Below are positions 21,320 through 35,100 of a DNA stretch of 64,000 nucleotides, in pieces (position 1 is the stretch's first letter; each line of letters starts with the position of its first letter). Location: NCBI GenBank assembly GCA_013400975.1, contig WBMZ01008637.1:1-64000 (forward strand), read 5' to 3'. This stretch comes from Atrichornis clamosus. Its lineage: Eukaryota > Chordata > Aves > Passeriformes > Menuridae. A model generated the notes under the pieces. It was not told where the DNA came from. It worked only from the letters and a program-made list of their open reading frames with translations, and did not search any database. Both the position numbers and the translations under genes were made by a program.

Positions 21320-22735
21320 TTCAACTTCTTACACAGATGAAGGTCAGGATTAGGGGGCAGAGCAACATGGGTGACATTGTTGTGGGTATTTGCGGTAGAC
21401 ATCCTCACCAGAAGGATGAGGTAGAAAATGCTAACATGCCCCAATCCTCATGTGAGAATATGACTGCCCCAATATCAGCAGGAAGGAGAGCACAGGAGAG
21501 CATAAACAATCCAGGAGACTTCTGTAGAGCATTTTTGATCACTTTCTGTGGAGCTAATGTGGAGAGAAACACTATTAGACCTCCTACTCAGAGCAAGGAA
21601 GAACTGGCTGGGAACTTTGGGGTGACCATGAGACAGAGAACTTCAGAAGTATGAGCGGGTAGAACAGAGCAAGAAGCAGGCCCATAGCCCTGGGTTTCAG
21701 GACAGTCGCTGTTCAGAGATCTCTTCAGAAGAATCCTGTGCAATATGGTCATGAAGAGAAGAGAGGTCCACAAGACCTTGCTGATAGTCAAGCCAGAAGG
21801 ATCCATACCAACACATAAGAAGTCAAGCAAAGGTGGAAAGAGACCTGCATGGATGACTGAGGAACTGCTGACTAAATTCAGACAAAACCCCAAAGTATAC
21901 AAGAGATGAAAGCAAAGGTACATAACCTAAGAAGAATAAAGAACACAGAATAGGCTGAGGTACTCAATGCCTTCCTTCCTTTGGTATTAGCTGCTAGGAT
22001 CAATCTCTGGAAATCCCAGACCCCTGACACCAGAGGGAAAGTCTGGAACAAGGAAGACCTACTCTTACTAGAGGAGGATCATCGTGTTAGGGAACATTTA
22101 AACAAAGCAGACTTATACATGTCCTTGGTGGATCGCATCCAGGAGTGTTGACAGAGATGTCTGATGTCATTGCATGGTCACTCTCAAGTACCTTTGAAAG
22201 GTGTTGACTGCAAGGGGTCCTGGTCTGCATTATGAAGCACACTGCCAGATGCACCTGCATTGCTGGTTCCCTTTCTGGGCTCCCCACAAAAATAAAGAAG
22301 CAAGTCTAGTGCAGTACCACAAAGATGATATAGGAACAGGAGCATCTCTTATGAGGTGAGACTGAGAGAGCTGGTAGTGTGCAGCCTCGAGTAGAGAAGG
22401 CTCAGAGAGGATATCAATATATGTTAAGTATATTAATATATATTTAATTTTATATATATATATGTATTTCTGCAAATTATTTTTATGCATATAAAAATAC
22501 CTGATGGAGGAGTAAAGCTGATTGGAACCAGATTCCTTTTAGTGGTTCTCTGTCACAGGACAGGAGTCAAAGCAAGTACATTGAAACACAGGAAATTCCA
22601 TATAAATGTAAGAAAAACAGGGGTTTTTCACTGTGAGAGGGAAAAAAACACTGTAACAAGTTCCCTAGAAATTTTCTGGAGCTTTTAACTGTGAAGACAA
22701 ACAAACCCCAGAGGGACTTCAAAGACTAATGTTAA
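21320..22735 (+). mobile_element. CR1 LINE, old internally deleted copy
   Basis: Seen in plus-strand order: an endonuclease fragment (VGICGRHPHQKDEVE, 21337-21654), the D-H-E block, the linker with GGKRPAWMTEELLTKF near 21830-21880, an RT N-terminal stretch (GTGTTAGGGAACATTTAAAC near 22083), and then a jump to post-RT sequence (ACCACAAAGATGATATAGG near 22317). It continues through CTGATGGAGGAGTAAAG (22502) and GAAACACAGGAAATTCCATA (22581) to about 22735. The RT palm with its FADD motif is absent, so about 1 kb was deleted near 22210-22300. Substitutions are many, so this is an old copy. No octamer tail is seen. Confidence 0.82.
22411..22465. repeat. AT-rich (TA)n stretch
   Basis: ATATCAATATATG- and TATATATATATAT-type units lie within the CR1 copy, apparently expanded from its AT-rich post-RT segment. 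Confidence 0.8.
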
Positions 22736-25700
22736 AGCAAGGAATCTTACAAAAGTAGTATTTAAATAGGTTTAGCACTTTTTTATGCTCAAAACAAAAC
22801 TAGCTACTTTATCCTAATCACGCACACAGACATTTCTCAGCTGTTAGAGTTGAAGGCTGCAGCAGTGACCCAATATGAGAATGTTCTAACCAAAGCAGCA
22901 ACTGAAAAATGGATCTTTTAAAGCAAATACTAAAAAATCTCTCACTGAAAGTTCTAGCTATTCTATTAACAATGTTCACCAGGAAAGTGTACTTGTACAA
23001 AGGGAAAGTCCAGTTGCATTCAACTGCTTCTGTAAAGTAACAAATGTATCTGAGTAGCAACCATGATGTTTCTTGGTGGTCAGAGATTTCTTGCAACTTC
23101 TGGATGTGGCTGTTCAATATGGAGGTTACTGCAAATACATGGAAAAGTTTGACTCCCAAGAACCATCACTTTAATATGCAACGACAGATTGGCAAATACT
23201 TGCATTTGTCTGCTTTTCAGTCATGAGGACATTCACTCTGAGCAAGGAAATTTGCAATGATCAAACATCAAATGCTCATAAAAGTGCAGATGTGTTTTTG
23301 TGAATGCACAACTCCACCACATTTCTGTCTATTATGGTTGAGAGGAACCTCCTTGGGAATTTACTCTACAGACATTTGCACTTTAATGTTGGATCCCCTG
23401 AAAAAATAAATCTGAAATAAAATAGCGCTTTGTTACTAGTATGCACGTGCAGGCCAAACTGTGTGACTCATGTGACCATCAATTAGGCATGTAATTACAA
23501 ACAGGCTCCATGTGTCTGTCTCCAGATTCAGAGGCTCAGTGTCACCACTTGCTATATTACAACATCGGACTGCTGAGCTCTAATTTGCCTGAATGCATTA
23601 CATGCCATTTTACTTCCACTAAAATTATAAGATCATCTTTCAGCATGACAGAAAATAGGGGTTAACTAAACCATTCAGTAAAAAAAACCAAAACGAAACA
23701 ACACAGTCCTCTTTCCTTTTTATAGATACAAGTGTTTATTCTGTCTGGGGGAGTGTCAGGCAGGGTAGAAATGTAGGTGTATTGGGATAGACTATGTCAG
23801 CTGCAAAACTTTTTCTGATTTTATGTAGTTCATTTGTAGGGTGAGAGGAAGCAGTTGCTGAGCTCACCTGATGGTCAGGAGACAATATTCTCAATAGCAA
23901 GACGGATGTTTTGTTTGTTGGGTTTTTTGTAAACAAATCCTAACCATAGTTACCCTGTGTGTATTGGAGGCATGCACTCAAATCAGGCTACCTCAGTCAA
24001 GAGGCATTCTTCTGGAACAATTATTGTAGAGCTGAGAAAAGTGGTAAAGGCACACTAATAGTTATTGTCCCTAAAGTGATTTAAAGTCTATAGCTGGGAT
24101 ATAAAGGTTATAGCACAGCCCAGATATGCTAATGAAGGCAGAAGGAATGTGCAGACAGTAAGTGAGTTACTTGACCTGGCCCCTGAAAGCTGCCACCAGC
24201 AGGTATCACGTTTGTATTGATGCACAGTATCCTCAATTAGCAGAGATGCAATTGTAAATTTTATTATTAATAGGGAAGCTAAGGCAATACTTTAACATAT
24301 GGGTAATATTTCTTGGAAAATTTCAGTGGTGTAGTTACATAGCAGATACTACTAGTTTCTAACAAGGCACTACATTTCTTTATAGACAAATAGAGGAAGA
24401 AATATTTTAAAGAGTATTTTTAAGGCACCTAGTGGGTTGATGTCTGGCCTGCCAGTTAGAGAACTGAAAGGTACCACAAAATGAAAATATTCTGACACTT
24501 AATTTCTCAGCTGAGAGTTGGTGGCATGGAGAACAGGGAAGGGGGAAAATGAAAGTATTGCAGAAGTTATTTCTCCTAATGGCCAATTTGGGAGTGTTGC
24601 AGGCAATTAACAGGCAGTCTGCTGATTCAAGAACATATGAAAAATTGTTATACACAATATGCTCATTTGGGATGCTGAAGAGAGTAAGTCCCAAGTTATT
24701 AAATTTGAACATTTATATGAAGAAACAATAAATGCAGTGCTGACAACAACTAGTCTCATGGCTGGAAGGTTTCATTGAGTGAAATTTCTGCATTAATTTT
24801 AATGCTTTCAGAGAACAGCACTGAGATGAGTGAGATATTTCAGTCCTGAGCAAGAACTGCAACAGCAGATGAGTCCAGCACAGACAGAATGTTCATAACA
24901 GTCACCTTCCCTTTTTACTGAGACACCTTAAAACATAAAGGAGTCCCCTACCTAGGTCTGTGCTGACAAAAAAAAAATTAAAATCACAGCATAAAGGTTC
25001 TATTTGCCTGTTCATCTTGATAAGTTGTGTTGCTCTATACTTAAAAAATCACAAACACTGATCTCGTTTTCTAACACAATGTTTATTTTGGAATAGGACA
25101 TACCTGAGCATGCCAGATGGGAATCTAAAACATCTAAATGCTGATACATTTAGCTGCTTGATGATTACTCCCAGTGTCTCATTTGTAGGGAAGCAATCCT
25201 TCAAATATGTTCTCACTGTATTCTAAAATCTGAATCACTAATTATAGGTTCATCATTAATAAGACCAATTCTCTTTCTTTTTATATTTTCCCATAATACT
25301 AAGGTAGCATGCAATGACATTCCATAATTTTCTTTATATTATTCTGCTTTTAGACTACAGGAAACTTAAATGTCTGACTTCTGAAAATATCCCATTCTTC
25401 TGCCATATGATCAACTTGAACTGCAGGTTTATTCTGTGTTAACACACTAGAACTTTATGTTGATTGCATTAGAAATTCATATTGTAAAGTGTTTTCTTGA
25501 AATAAGATACATTCTTGTAAAATTTATCCTATTTCTTGAATCACTTTTATCTCATACTCTCTAATATCTTATTATTCAAACAATCCATTTGATATGGTAA
25601 AATAATTTTGAAAAGTCTTGAACTCTGGCAGAGAGAATTAAGACAACATGAGGAATGCATATACCATTTCCCAAAACTTATATGTTGGTTAGCCACTGGC

Positions 25701-28700
25701 AAACATTAGTCCTGCAACTAACACAACAGTGTGCAAAAGCACTTAGTTTTACCAGGGAGCCTAAGTTAAAAAGGCAAGAATTTTCCCTTGAAAAATAATA
25801 TACATGAAATAAGAACGGAATATCAAAAGAATAAAGAAAGTTCAGAATATTTTTCTCTTCTGATCCAGGAACTTGTAGCACTAGGTTTATATATTTTTAA
25901 AATTGTTGTATCCATTTGCACTGAACCTGACTCTAGCTACCATCTATAATACAAAGAAAAGAATTTACTCAAGAAGCAAAGCTATAAATAAATTGTTTTA
26001 CACTGATCAAGCTACATGTGGAGAGGGTAATCTGGCTATGGAAACCAAGCTGAACTGCTGTAATAAAAATCCTGTGGTGTATTGAACTGCATTGTTGTAT
26101 AAGGCAGAAAACTCTGTCGATACCTTGTGTTATAGTTATGATTTTTATTTAATTTTTTAAGCTTATGAATTGCAGTTTTCAGTAAATTTCCTCACTTCAC
26201 AAGGAATTCCTGAGTTGTAAGAATCTCATTGAATTTCAAGGCTGCATTGTACAGCATGTTGCTTATCCACAAAGCAAAAGACTTGCTAAAATAGCAAAAA
26301 TTTGCTATTCTTCAGAGCTCACAAAACCAAGTGGATAAAAAATATAAGAAGGAACATTTCATCTTCATTTCACAGAAACAAACTGAAACAGAGATTAAAC
26401 TTGCTCTGAGCCCCAAGAACTGATGAGTAGGCCTTATAGAGTACTGTGATTGAACTACAAGACATCATCTTCAAGTCTACCATGTCACAGTTATAGCTAT
26501 TTACAAAGAAAAAAACAAAAAACCATCCCAGTAGTTCAAGAAATATGGCCCTGTAAAATAATCATCAAGATCTTTTCTTACATCTTGAATATATAATCAG
26601 GTTTACTTTCAATTATTTTATTTAAAACTGAAATTACTGAAGCCAGTGACCTGTGAAATGCAAATGGATTTTCCTATAAACTGTCCTTAGGAAATTGTTG
26701 CTCTCCCAACAAAAATCGATTATTTAATTTATGGCTTACTTATTTCTGCATGGTGACCCAAAACTACTTGCAACATTATGAGATATAATTTTTTCTGTGA
26801 AAAGTGTGATGGCCTGTTCATATTTTATCACTTAGGTGGTAGCTAACAGTAAGATTCATTCCATACTATTATTTTCTGTTTACAATATGCTGGGGAAGGA
26901 TGCCAGGGGTGGATTTTGACTCTCACTGACATGACCATATGCAGGTGAAAATATTGTGCGTTTTACTAGGGAAACAGCAAGTATTCGAGTTAAAATCACA
27001 AGTTACTTATGCTGGAATTGAAAGGTCCTCTGTTCCAGGAGGTACTGTTTGCCACCACACGCCCTTTCATCAGAAGTTTTTTCTAAATGTCAGTGTTACG
27101 TCTCAGCATAGTTCAGGTGCTCCGAGGGGCAGTTCAGCAGGCACAATATGAACATGTATAGCCAGTGAGTAAGTGACAGATCCCAGGTATATTTGCTGTA
27201 CTGTGCTCCTGAGAGTTGTCCCTGAAGGAATACTTCTGGTTCCAGGAAGTCTGACTAAACATGCAATTAAATAAATGGTAGCTGAACAGCAGAATGATAG
27301 CTCTGTACTGAATTCAGTCAGGCTTCCTGCAGAACTTACCAAACATTTCCAACAGCACCTACTGTTATTTTGACACCAGAGAAATTAGGATAGTGCTAAC
27401 GATGAGACTTAATTTTGTACAAGGCCTCACAGTACAGATTAACATGTTTAAAACACAATAAATCACTGTAAGAGACCTGCTTACAGTATGCTATTAAAAA
27501 TGAAAGTTTCCCAAAAATCTAACTGGGATAATGATTGAAAAATGCCTGCTACCCACAGGGCTCTGCTGAAAGATCAATGGAATGCAAAAATGCAGCTGGC
27601 CTGCAGCTCAGGCATTTGCAAGCTATCCGCTCAGAGTGAGGCATGACAGCTTTGTCCATGTTACTGAATCAGGAATTTGTAAAGCAAGCTTTGATATGTG
27701 ATTATAAAGTTCAATTTGGGTTTCTTTTTCCTTTTTTTTTTAAAGCTATGTAGTGTCTCTTGGGTTAGACTATTTCTACACAGAAATGTTTTGAGAATGA
27801 CATTTACTGCTGTGTAAGTTCGTTTCTTAATAACTGAAGTTAGAAATTTTAACTTCAAATTTCTTGGCCTTTCAATAAAAATGAAGAACTCTTGTATTAA
27901 TTGTCCTTAGATATATCATGTGGGGGTTTTTCTATATTTAGAAATACAACTGAGGTAGGCACTGCAATTTTAAACCATAGGGAAACAGATGCCAGCTGTT
28001 TTATACCTGCACATTAAACCGTCATAAAATATATTTTAGTAGCTAAGCATTAATTTTTTTACATGTTGTCTGTTAAATTTTCACAGAGGATTTTGCAAAA
28101 CTTCTTTGGAACTCACATTTTAGTCACTAAGATCTCATTTGATTTTGTCTTCAACTCAGTATTCATAAAATAATGGGCAAATCTTCTCCTTTCAACACTA
28201 TATAGTGCTCTCTTTTCCTCTCAGAGATTATTTCCACCTAATTATAAGTGTAATCTCTCTACATATCTTTTAGCAAAGTATCTGCCTTAACTGCTTTGAT
28301 AAATGATGTGTTTTAAAGAGAATCTACAAGCACTTTTTAAAACCTAAGTATTTTAAAGAAGAAATGAGAAATATTCAGGAAGATTAAATGTTCTGCAACT
28401 AAATGCAAGTATAAACAAGTGCACCTCAGAGATTGGTAATTTATTTGCTTAAAAAGTCAAGGTGATTTTTGTGTAAACTTATACGCAACCATAAAAACTA
28501 AATGACACATTAGATACTTGCTTCCAATCTGTGACTTCCTATAACTGACCAATTGTTCCTTTTGTTACCCATTAGTCTGAGTTTTCTGAATTTTATGGCG
28601 AAACTTCCAAGAATGAAGTATGTAAATTTTAGACTGGCAAAATTAACTATTATTTATTGTAATATCCTGCTTCAATGATAGATTTTGCTTTTCTGTCAGA

Positions 28701-31700
28701 GCTTTCCTCTCTTCAAATGAGGTCTGTTTCCTGTTGCTACGTAAGCTTTCCCCACTGTTTTGCAGTCTCCAGAATAAAAATACATCTTTCCAGCACTAAT
28801 GCCACAGCATGACTTTTCAGCCAGGATTTCATAAGGGAAATTAGAGCTCAGATTGCTGAGATCGCTGAAAGGACAGACCGAGACCACCTGCTGACTGAAA
28901 ATTTACAATTTATTTAAGTGGGAACATTGTAGTGGGTAGATAGAAATTTCAGTCTAGAGCTTTACACCTTTATTCCATGACATTCACTGATTTCACGGTC
29001 ACCCCAGTCCAGCCTGGTGTCTTCCACTCCCCTCCAATTGCCATTAGTGCCATGGTCTCAGGTGACCCCTGATCACCTGTGACCACTTGATCTGACCACC
29101 CAACCTCTTGGGGATGTACGGAGTGATTTCTCTGCAGACTCACAATTCTGCATGCCTCTGTGTGTGGATAACCCCAAGAGATGGGCAGATACAGCCAAGA
29201 TCTCTTTGTCTTAAGTGTTCTTTTTTTGTGGTCTTCACTGCACGACAAAGGCCATAAACGCTTTCCAGTTTGGATAATCTCCATTTGTTATGCTGAGGTA
29301 TGATTCATCATCTGTTACATATTAGTAAAATAGATGCATTGCAAGCAGGCTGCTTCCTTGCCACCCTGCACAACCCCATTCTCCATGCTTCCTACCCCCT
29401 CCCCAAGCATCTTTGCTTTCTAGGACTGAAAAATTTTCCTTTTACTGTTGGTAAAACCTTTGCTCTGCTAGGGCAGATTTCTTCAAATGTGAGAGAGGAA
29501 CCCTCCCTTCAGGAACACTAGCAGATATATGATAATGAGACAGCAGCCTGCCAGACTAAACAAGCACTTTCTTACTGTTTACCTGAATCTCTCAGACTCT
29601 GGAAGAAGCTGTATTTATGCATGATTTGGTATATGGGGTACCTCAGCTTCCCTTTTTTTTCAAAACTATTTGATTTCAAGTAACAGTCTTCTGAGAAGGC
29701 TCACAATTCCACAAGGTTCTAAAATTATGTATATTTAAGCTCTTTCTGCCCTTCATGGAAAGTACCTGCTGCCCTCTAACACAATAGAAAGGAAAGAGAT
29801 TAATAGAACCACTTTTTAACTGTTTCTTTCCCTGGCCTTACTGGCAAAATCATTTTGATGCTTTGCAGAAACAGGATGTGTGTTTTTCCCTGGCAGTAAA
29901 ACCATGAGCCACAGACAGTCCTTCAGCTGTCATGTAGACACAGTGCTTTCTGCAGCAGACTGATTTGCTGGAAAGGCTGTCAGAAACAAGCAGCTTGTGT
30001 GCTGCATTTGCATGTGCAGTGGCACTGGTACACAGAAAACCAACTGGCTGGGCACAGGTCACCTGAATGCATTCATGTGCTCACACCGCCAGCTCTCCAC
30101 AGCATTATCGTCCTTCCCCTGGGAACTACCACACCTTCTGTTTTCTCTTGTTTTTATCTGAAAAGTCCATGATGACACTGAACTCCTGACATACTACCAT
30201 CACTCCAGCACTAACATAACTTATAATTTAGACACAATGAATTCCAGGTAGCACTAAGTCAATGGAGTCTATAAATCCTTCCTTGAGTTGACATTTTCAC
30301 TGACCATATGTGGTAACCCTGCTAATTGTGTACCACCACAGTATTGTGAAAAATCTCCTATGTGTCACTGAGATGTCACTGCCTACAAAGCATACAAAAC
30401 TGTCCCAAGTTAATAGCATGCAAATGTAATTTCATTCTTAGTTAACACAACAAAAATTAAGTGAAACCTAGGTAATATTTGATATGAGAGTGTGTGCACA
30501 TGTGCAGGGAAACATCTGACAATTCGTACTATGAACAGTTTAGTCTAAATGCTCAAGTGAGGAAAGAGGTGAAAAATATAGTGGAGCAGATAGGTGTAAG
30601 GATTTTTCTGTGGTCTGTGACAGACAACAGCATCCTTCCTTCCACATCATGTAAGAGAAGGAAGACTTTCTATAATGCTGCTTGCAGTCACTTGCATCTG
30701 CATCCCAAGTGTCTCTGGAGATAAAGCCTCTTAATGCTTCTGCCTCAACATTAATTTGGGAGACTAGAGCTTTTCCCTGCTTTAGAAATGCTGGTCCACC
30801 TCCAAACACTGGTCTTTCCTACCATTTCTGGGTAGAATATGAACTAAGAGAAAACTTTGTGCAGTCACTGGTGACACTGTCCACTTGAAAAACAACTCCA
30901 TCCTGAACCCTAGTACTTCTGTCATAATTAATATGCAACCTCAGTATAAATATTCATGATGCAGTCTTACCGGTTTCAATCTCTTACTATCTCGGTCTTG
31001 AACTCCATGTACTTGACAGAACAATTCTTTTTTACTCATATTTTTCACAAAACCATTGCACATTCCTCTTGAGTCACCAATACTTATTAATTTGTATATA
31101 TATTTGGTATTGAAATTTTTACCTATTTTTGTTTCAAATATCCTCTTAAGTGGCAATTCTTTCCTCAGCCTACACAGTACAGTAAAGGTTTTAGTGATGA
31201 AGAGACAAAGACTGTCGCTTAATTCCTGCTCCTGCCATCCCAAATTTTTTCATCATTTGAATGGTTTAGATTTGGGGTTTCTTTCTGGTTCTTTTTTTTT
31301 TTTTTTTTAAGTATCTATCACATGACTGGTCTAGTCTACTTCTTTCTAAATGCAAATATCTCCAGAGGGAATTGAAAGAACGGGGTTAGTTCATTACCCA
31401 TGCTATACACTTGCTCTGCTTTTCTCCTTTTGATTTTTCTCAATTGTTCAAGCACCAAGTACAGACGATTTTTGGGTATATTATTCAATTTTATAAGGTT
31501 GTAGAGGAGTACCACAGGAAGATTATCTGTTCTCCAAAGAGAATGCAAACCTGTGCATGGAAAATGTCTAATATATCTGTCTTTTTCCTACCATCTTTGT
31601 CTAGTGTTCTTTCACTTTTGATAACAGAGGAAAAGTTAGATAAAATTACTTTCATTAGGTAATATAGTATCACTTATCTTAAGTTACAAAAGGAATGAAG

Positions 31701-33270
31701 CAATCAGAATCCTCAAGGATGCATTAGAGTGGATTACTACAATACTTGGAGGGTCAAGATAAACCTTAAATATCTTATCCCTTCCATCTCGGGAGCAAGC
31801 CTGAGGCATTATCTCTTACTCAGAAAACTTGACCTAAATTAGTGAGAGAAAGAGACAGGCAGAAAACTCCAGTAATCATGGATAATTGGCAGAATAATTC
31901 TTCATCCTTTCCACTGAAGAGATACAAAATAGCATAATCGTAGAACGGAAGTTAAAACCCTAGAAAATATTTCTCATTATGTGAGTATCAAGCATCTATC
32001 TCCAACTTCGTCAAAACCTTGGCTTCTCCTGAACTACTCCTCAGATAATTAAAGGGCATAAACTGCTTTCTTCAGGCGCTGTTTTTGACCAAAGTGCAAA
32101 TCTCCCCATTTGTAAAGGAGTCTGAAAGCACTTTCATCTGGGGTACAAGCAAAGTCTCATCTGTGCCTAGTGTCATACCCTCATCTCTCAATTCAGACTG
32201 TGTACAAGGTAAAAATGCAGCTCCTTTGTTTCAATAGTAGAATTTTGTGCTTTTATGTTTCAAGTTTGTTGTGTCAGATCTGAGTATCTCATTCAGGGGG
32301 TTTTGATTTGTATGAAAGCCTGTGCTCCAATAAACTCTGGACACTGTAAGTTACGTTGCCATTTTGGAAATCCTCCTTGTCATATGATAAGTTTCATCAC
32401 AGTCCCTGTGTACACACATGTGTTGGGACACACAGACATGAAGGCACAGCTGTGTGTTACAGGGTTAACCTGTGAAACTGAAGCTCAGCATTTGCAACAT
32501 ACAGTGCTACTATTTGAAACTCTCACAAAGACTTTTTGTAGCAGATTGATTGTAGAGAGAAGAGCTCAAGGTCTTCACCACATTCAAATCCCATTCACTT
32601 TTTTAAAAAGCATCTGAGTGTCAGTATCTGGATTAAACATCTATTTTGGACAGACAAGATTTTAATACATATCTATGTATTTTAAAGTGAAGTGGTTGAA
32701 GCTCATGTGACAATTTTAGAGGGCATTTATCATAATCCTTATAATGAAGAATTTTTGCCATGGAATCATTGATCGAATTTTAAGAAAAATTTCATTTTAC
32801 ATATAAGACTTCTGGATAATTCATTTAGTTATGTCCTAAAGAAAATCCAAGAGTGAAAAAGAACCCAGTAAAGTTGAACTAACAGTATGTTTTGTAAAAT
32901 TACTGCTAGCTGGTTAAATTTAAATAAAGACACATTATTTAAGTACATGCAATGCAGTCTCCTTAAAAGCAACAACATCCATAGGGATGAAAGATATTGA
33001 CTGCTTTTCTTCAAGGTAATTCTATGTAACATCTGCTGGTTGATTTAAGATGGTAGTGTGACACTTATTGACTATAGCAAAATGAAATTAATAGAAAAAA
33101 TTTTGTGAAAGATTTCTGACAGTGGAACTTTCTGTGCTGTCAATGATTGCACTCTGACGCACTTCAGAATGAAATCTACAGCTCCATTGTCGAAATAATT
33201 CCTAAATTTTCTTTCATCAAATAATGTTTTTAAGAGTGAAATAAAAAAGAAAGTAAAAGTGATCACTCAT
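22736..33270. other. Long gene-free, repeat-poor stretch (part 1)
   Basis: No exon, RNA gene, CR1 or LTR was recognised in about 10.5 kb. Frames of 100-113 codons (22818-23159 minus, 24407-24712 minus, 28970-29284 minus, 30941-31243 minus) lack domain motifs, codon bias or convincing splice context. A 17-T run lies at 31292-31308. Intron or intergenic DNA is the simplest reading. Confidence 0.6.
31292..31308. repeat. Poly(T) run, 17 T
   Basis: Seventeen consecutive T after TTTCTGGTTC. No retroposon body was recognised. Confidence 0.85.
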
Positions 33271-35076
33271 CAAGGCGAAATTCTAGTGCCATTGAAATCA
33301 ATGGCAAAAGTCTCACTAGGATCACAGAAACCATGCCTTGTCTGCTGGTGATTTTTCTCTTGTGTGTACTGAATCGTTATAGAAAAAATAGGACCCTTTC
33401 AATGCATTAGAGGGATACATTAAAAGGCAGAAAATCATTTTGCTTATGTTTTCTTTTAACTCCTACCCTTCTTTCCCTCTTCCTTCTTAGGGAAAATACA
33501 GCCAGTGCCCCTGATGACACAATGTTTTGTAGAGGAGGTGAATATTTAGGTGAATATTGAGCCTGCTGTTCCACAGAACAGACAGCTTCTGCTAATTTCA
33601 GAAAACGTCATTATTTCTCATTTGGGATAGGCCACTAGAAGACTTAACCAACTTCAGATTCAATTAACTTTTTTTAAAGTAGTTGGAATTTTAACAGGGC
33701 TTCCAGAGAGCCATGAGGAGCTAGGCAGTCTTCAAAGCAAAATTGGAGAGGATTTCTGCCTGAGAAAATTTCTTGCTGCTTCTTGCGCAGGAGATGGGAT
33801 GGCTGAGTAATTGCACAGCTCTTCATGAAGATGAAATACCTTCACCTTTCAAAAATAAATTCCTCCTTAATGTTTTCCTGACTGTCTACACCCAACAGAG
33901 ACCATCAAATTATATGATTATACAGTGATATCATGTGCCTTTAGAGCATTGCTAAGACCTGTTCTGGAGTAAGTAGCACACACAGTTTTGTTTTTTTTTT
34001 TTAAAGACGTTTACTTTAATAATCCAAACATTAGACTGAAGACTGAAACAACAAAAAAACTGGTAAAGTTAAGGAACTCGATCTTTTTGACTGTTTAGAA
34101 GACTAAATCACAGTGATGTAGCTATGGAAAGATCTGCAATCCACTGAAAAATGCACAATAACAATTCCTGGTCAAGTATTAAAAATGAAAAATTTTAATT
34201 AAAAAAATCACTAAGTTGTATCATTGCAGTCATGTTAACCCAGCAATTATCTCTCTTTACTTTTAAACTTTTCTTTTAGTTCAGATGATTAAACAAGTTA
34301 TAAGTTGAAGGAAAGAATAAATAGAAATACAACTAGTATTTGGTTACATAAAAGATGCTAGATGATCTAATGATCCACTTTGGCTTAATAGGCAAAATAA
34401 TTCATACATAATGTCAGCATTCATCAGCACTAAAATGTCCTGCATGCCAAGGAATGTCTAGGTATTGCATGTTAATGGATTAGTAATAACATTCACATGG
34501 ACATAAGTTCCTTAAGAATATCTGGGCAGCCAATTTGATCTGTGTGACAAATAAAAACTTTAAAAAGAATCAAATAAATCCTTGCATATTTAGCACAATC
34601 AAGATTGTATTTCCTTACATAGTTCTTCTTTAGTTTCTGCAAAATCAAATTAAAATTTAGAGTGAGTTTCTTTTTAGCAAAATAAGTAAATTCTCAAATT
34701 CTGAAAATAACAGTTGACCAAGTTCTTGTGATCAACCTGATTTATTGAAATGGTCAACTAATTAAATATAATTTGGTTAATGCATTCAATTTTTATTCCT
34801 TTTTTTCCCCTTTAATATTTTAGGTGATTAAAAATGGTAGCATTAGAAAAATATTATTTTCTTGTCACAGCTGTTCATGCTCTTGTTTTTGTCACTGTCA
34901 TTTTCTTAGTTTTGGCCATAAAATTCAGTTCTGCTCTTTCTAGGTATTTCTTAATGAGTATACCTAATTATGCAGGTAACTAAAATGCATAGTCAGAAGA
35001 GCTGGATTTACATTTCCAAATATTTGGGGAAGTTGTACCTGGAAGGGTAACAGAGCTTCTCTGCCTTGGCTGGGTT

Positions 35077-35100
35077 TCTGATGCAGGTGAATGCATCAGA
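35077..35100. other. Perfect 9-bp hairpin
   Basis: TCTGATGCA, a six-base loop GGTGAA, then TGCATCAGA. Such a repeat can arise by chance in 64 kb, and the stem is far too short for a microRNA precursor. Confidence 0.6.

Noticed and set aside
28970..29284. 104-codon minus-strand frame in a G+C-richer patch
   Set aside because: Considered as an exon or viral remnant, but no motif, no splice sites that preserve the frame and no matching neighbours.
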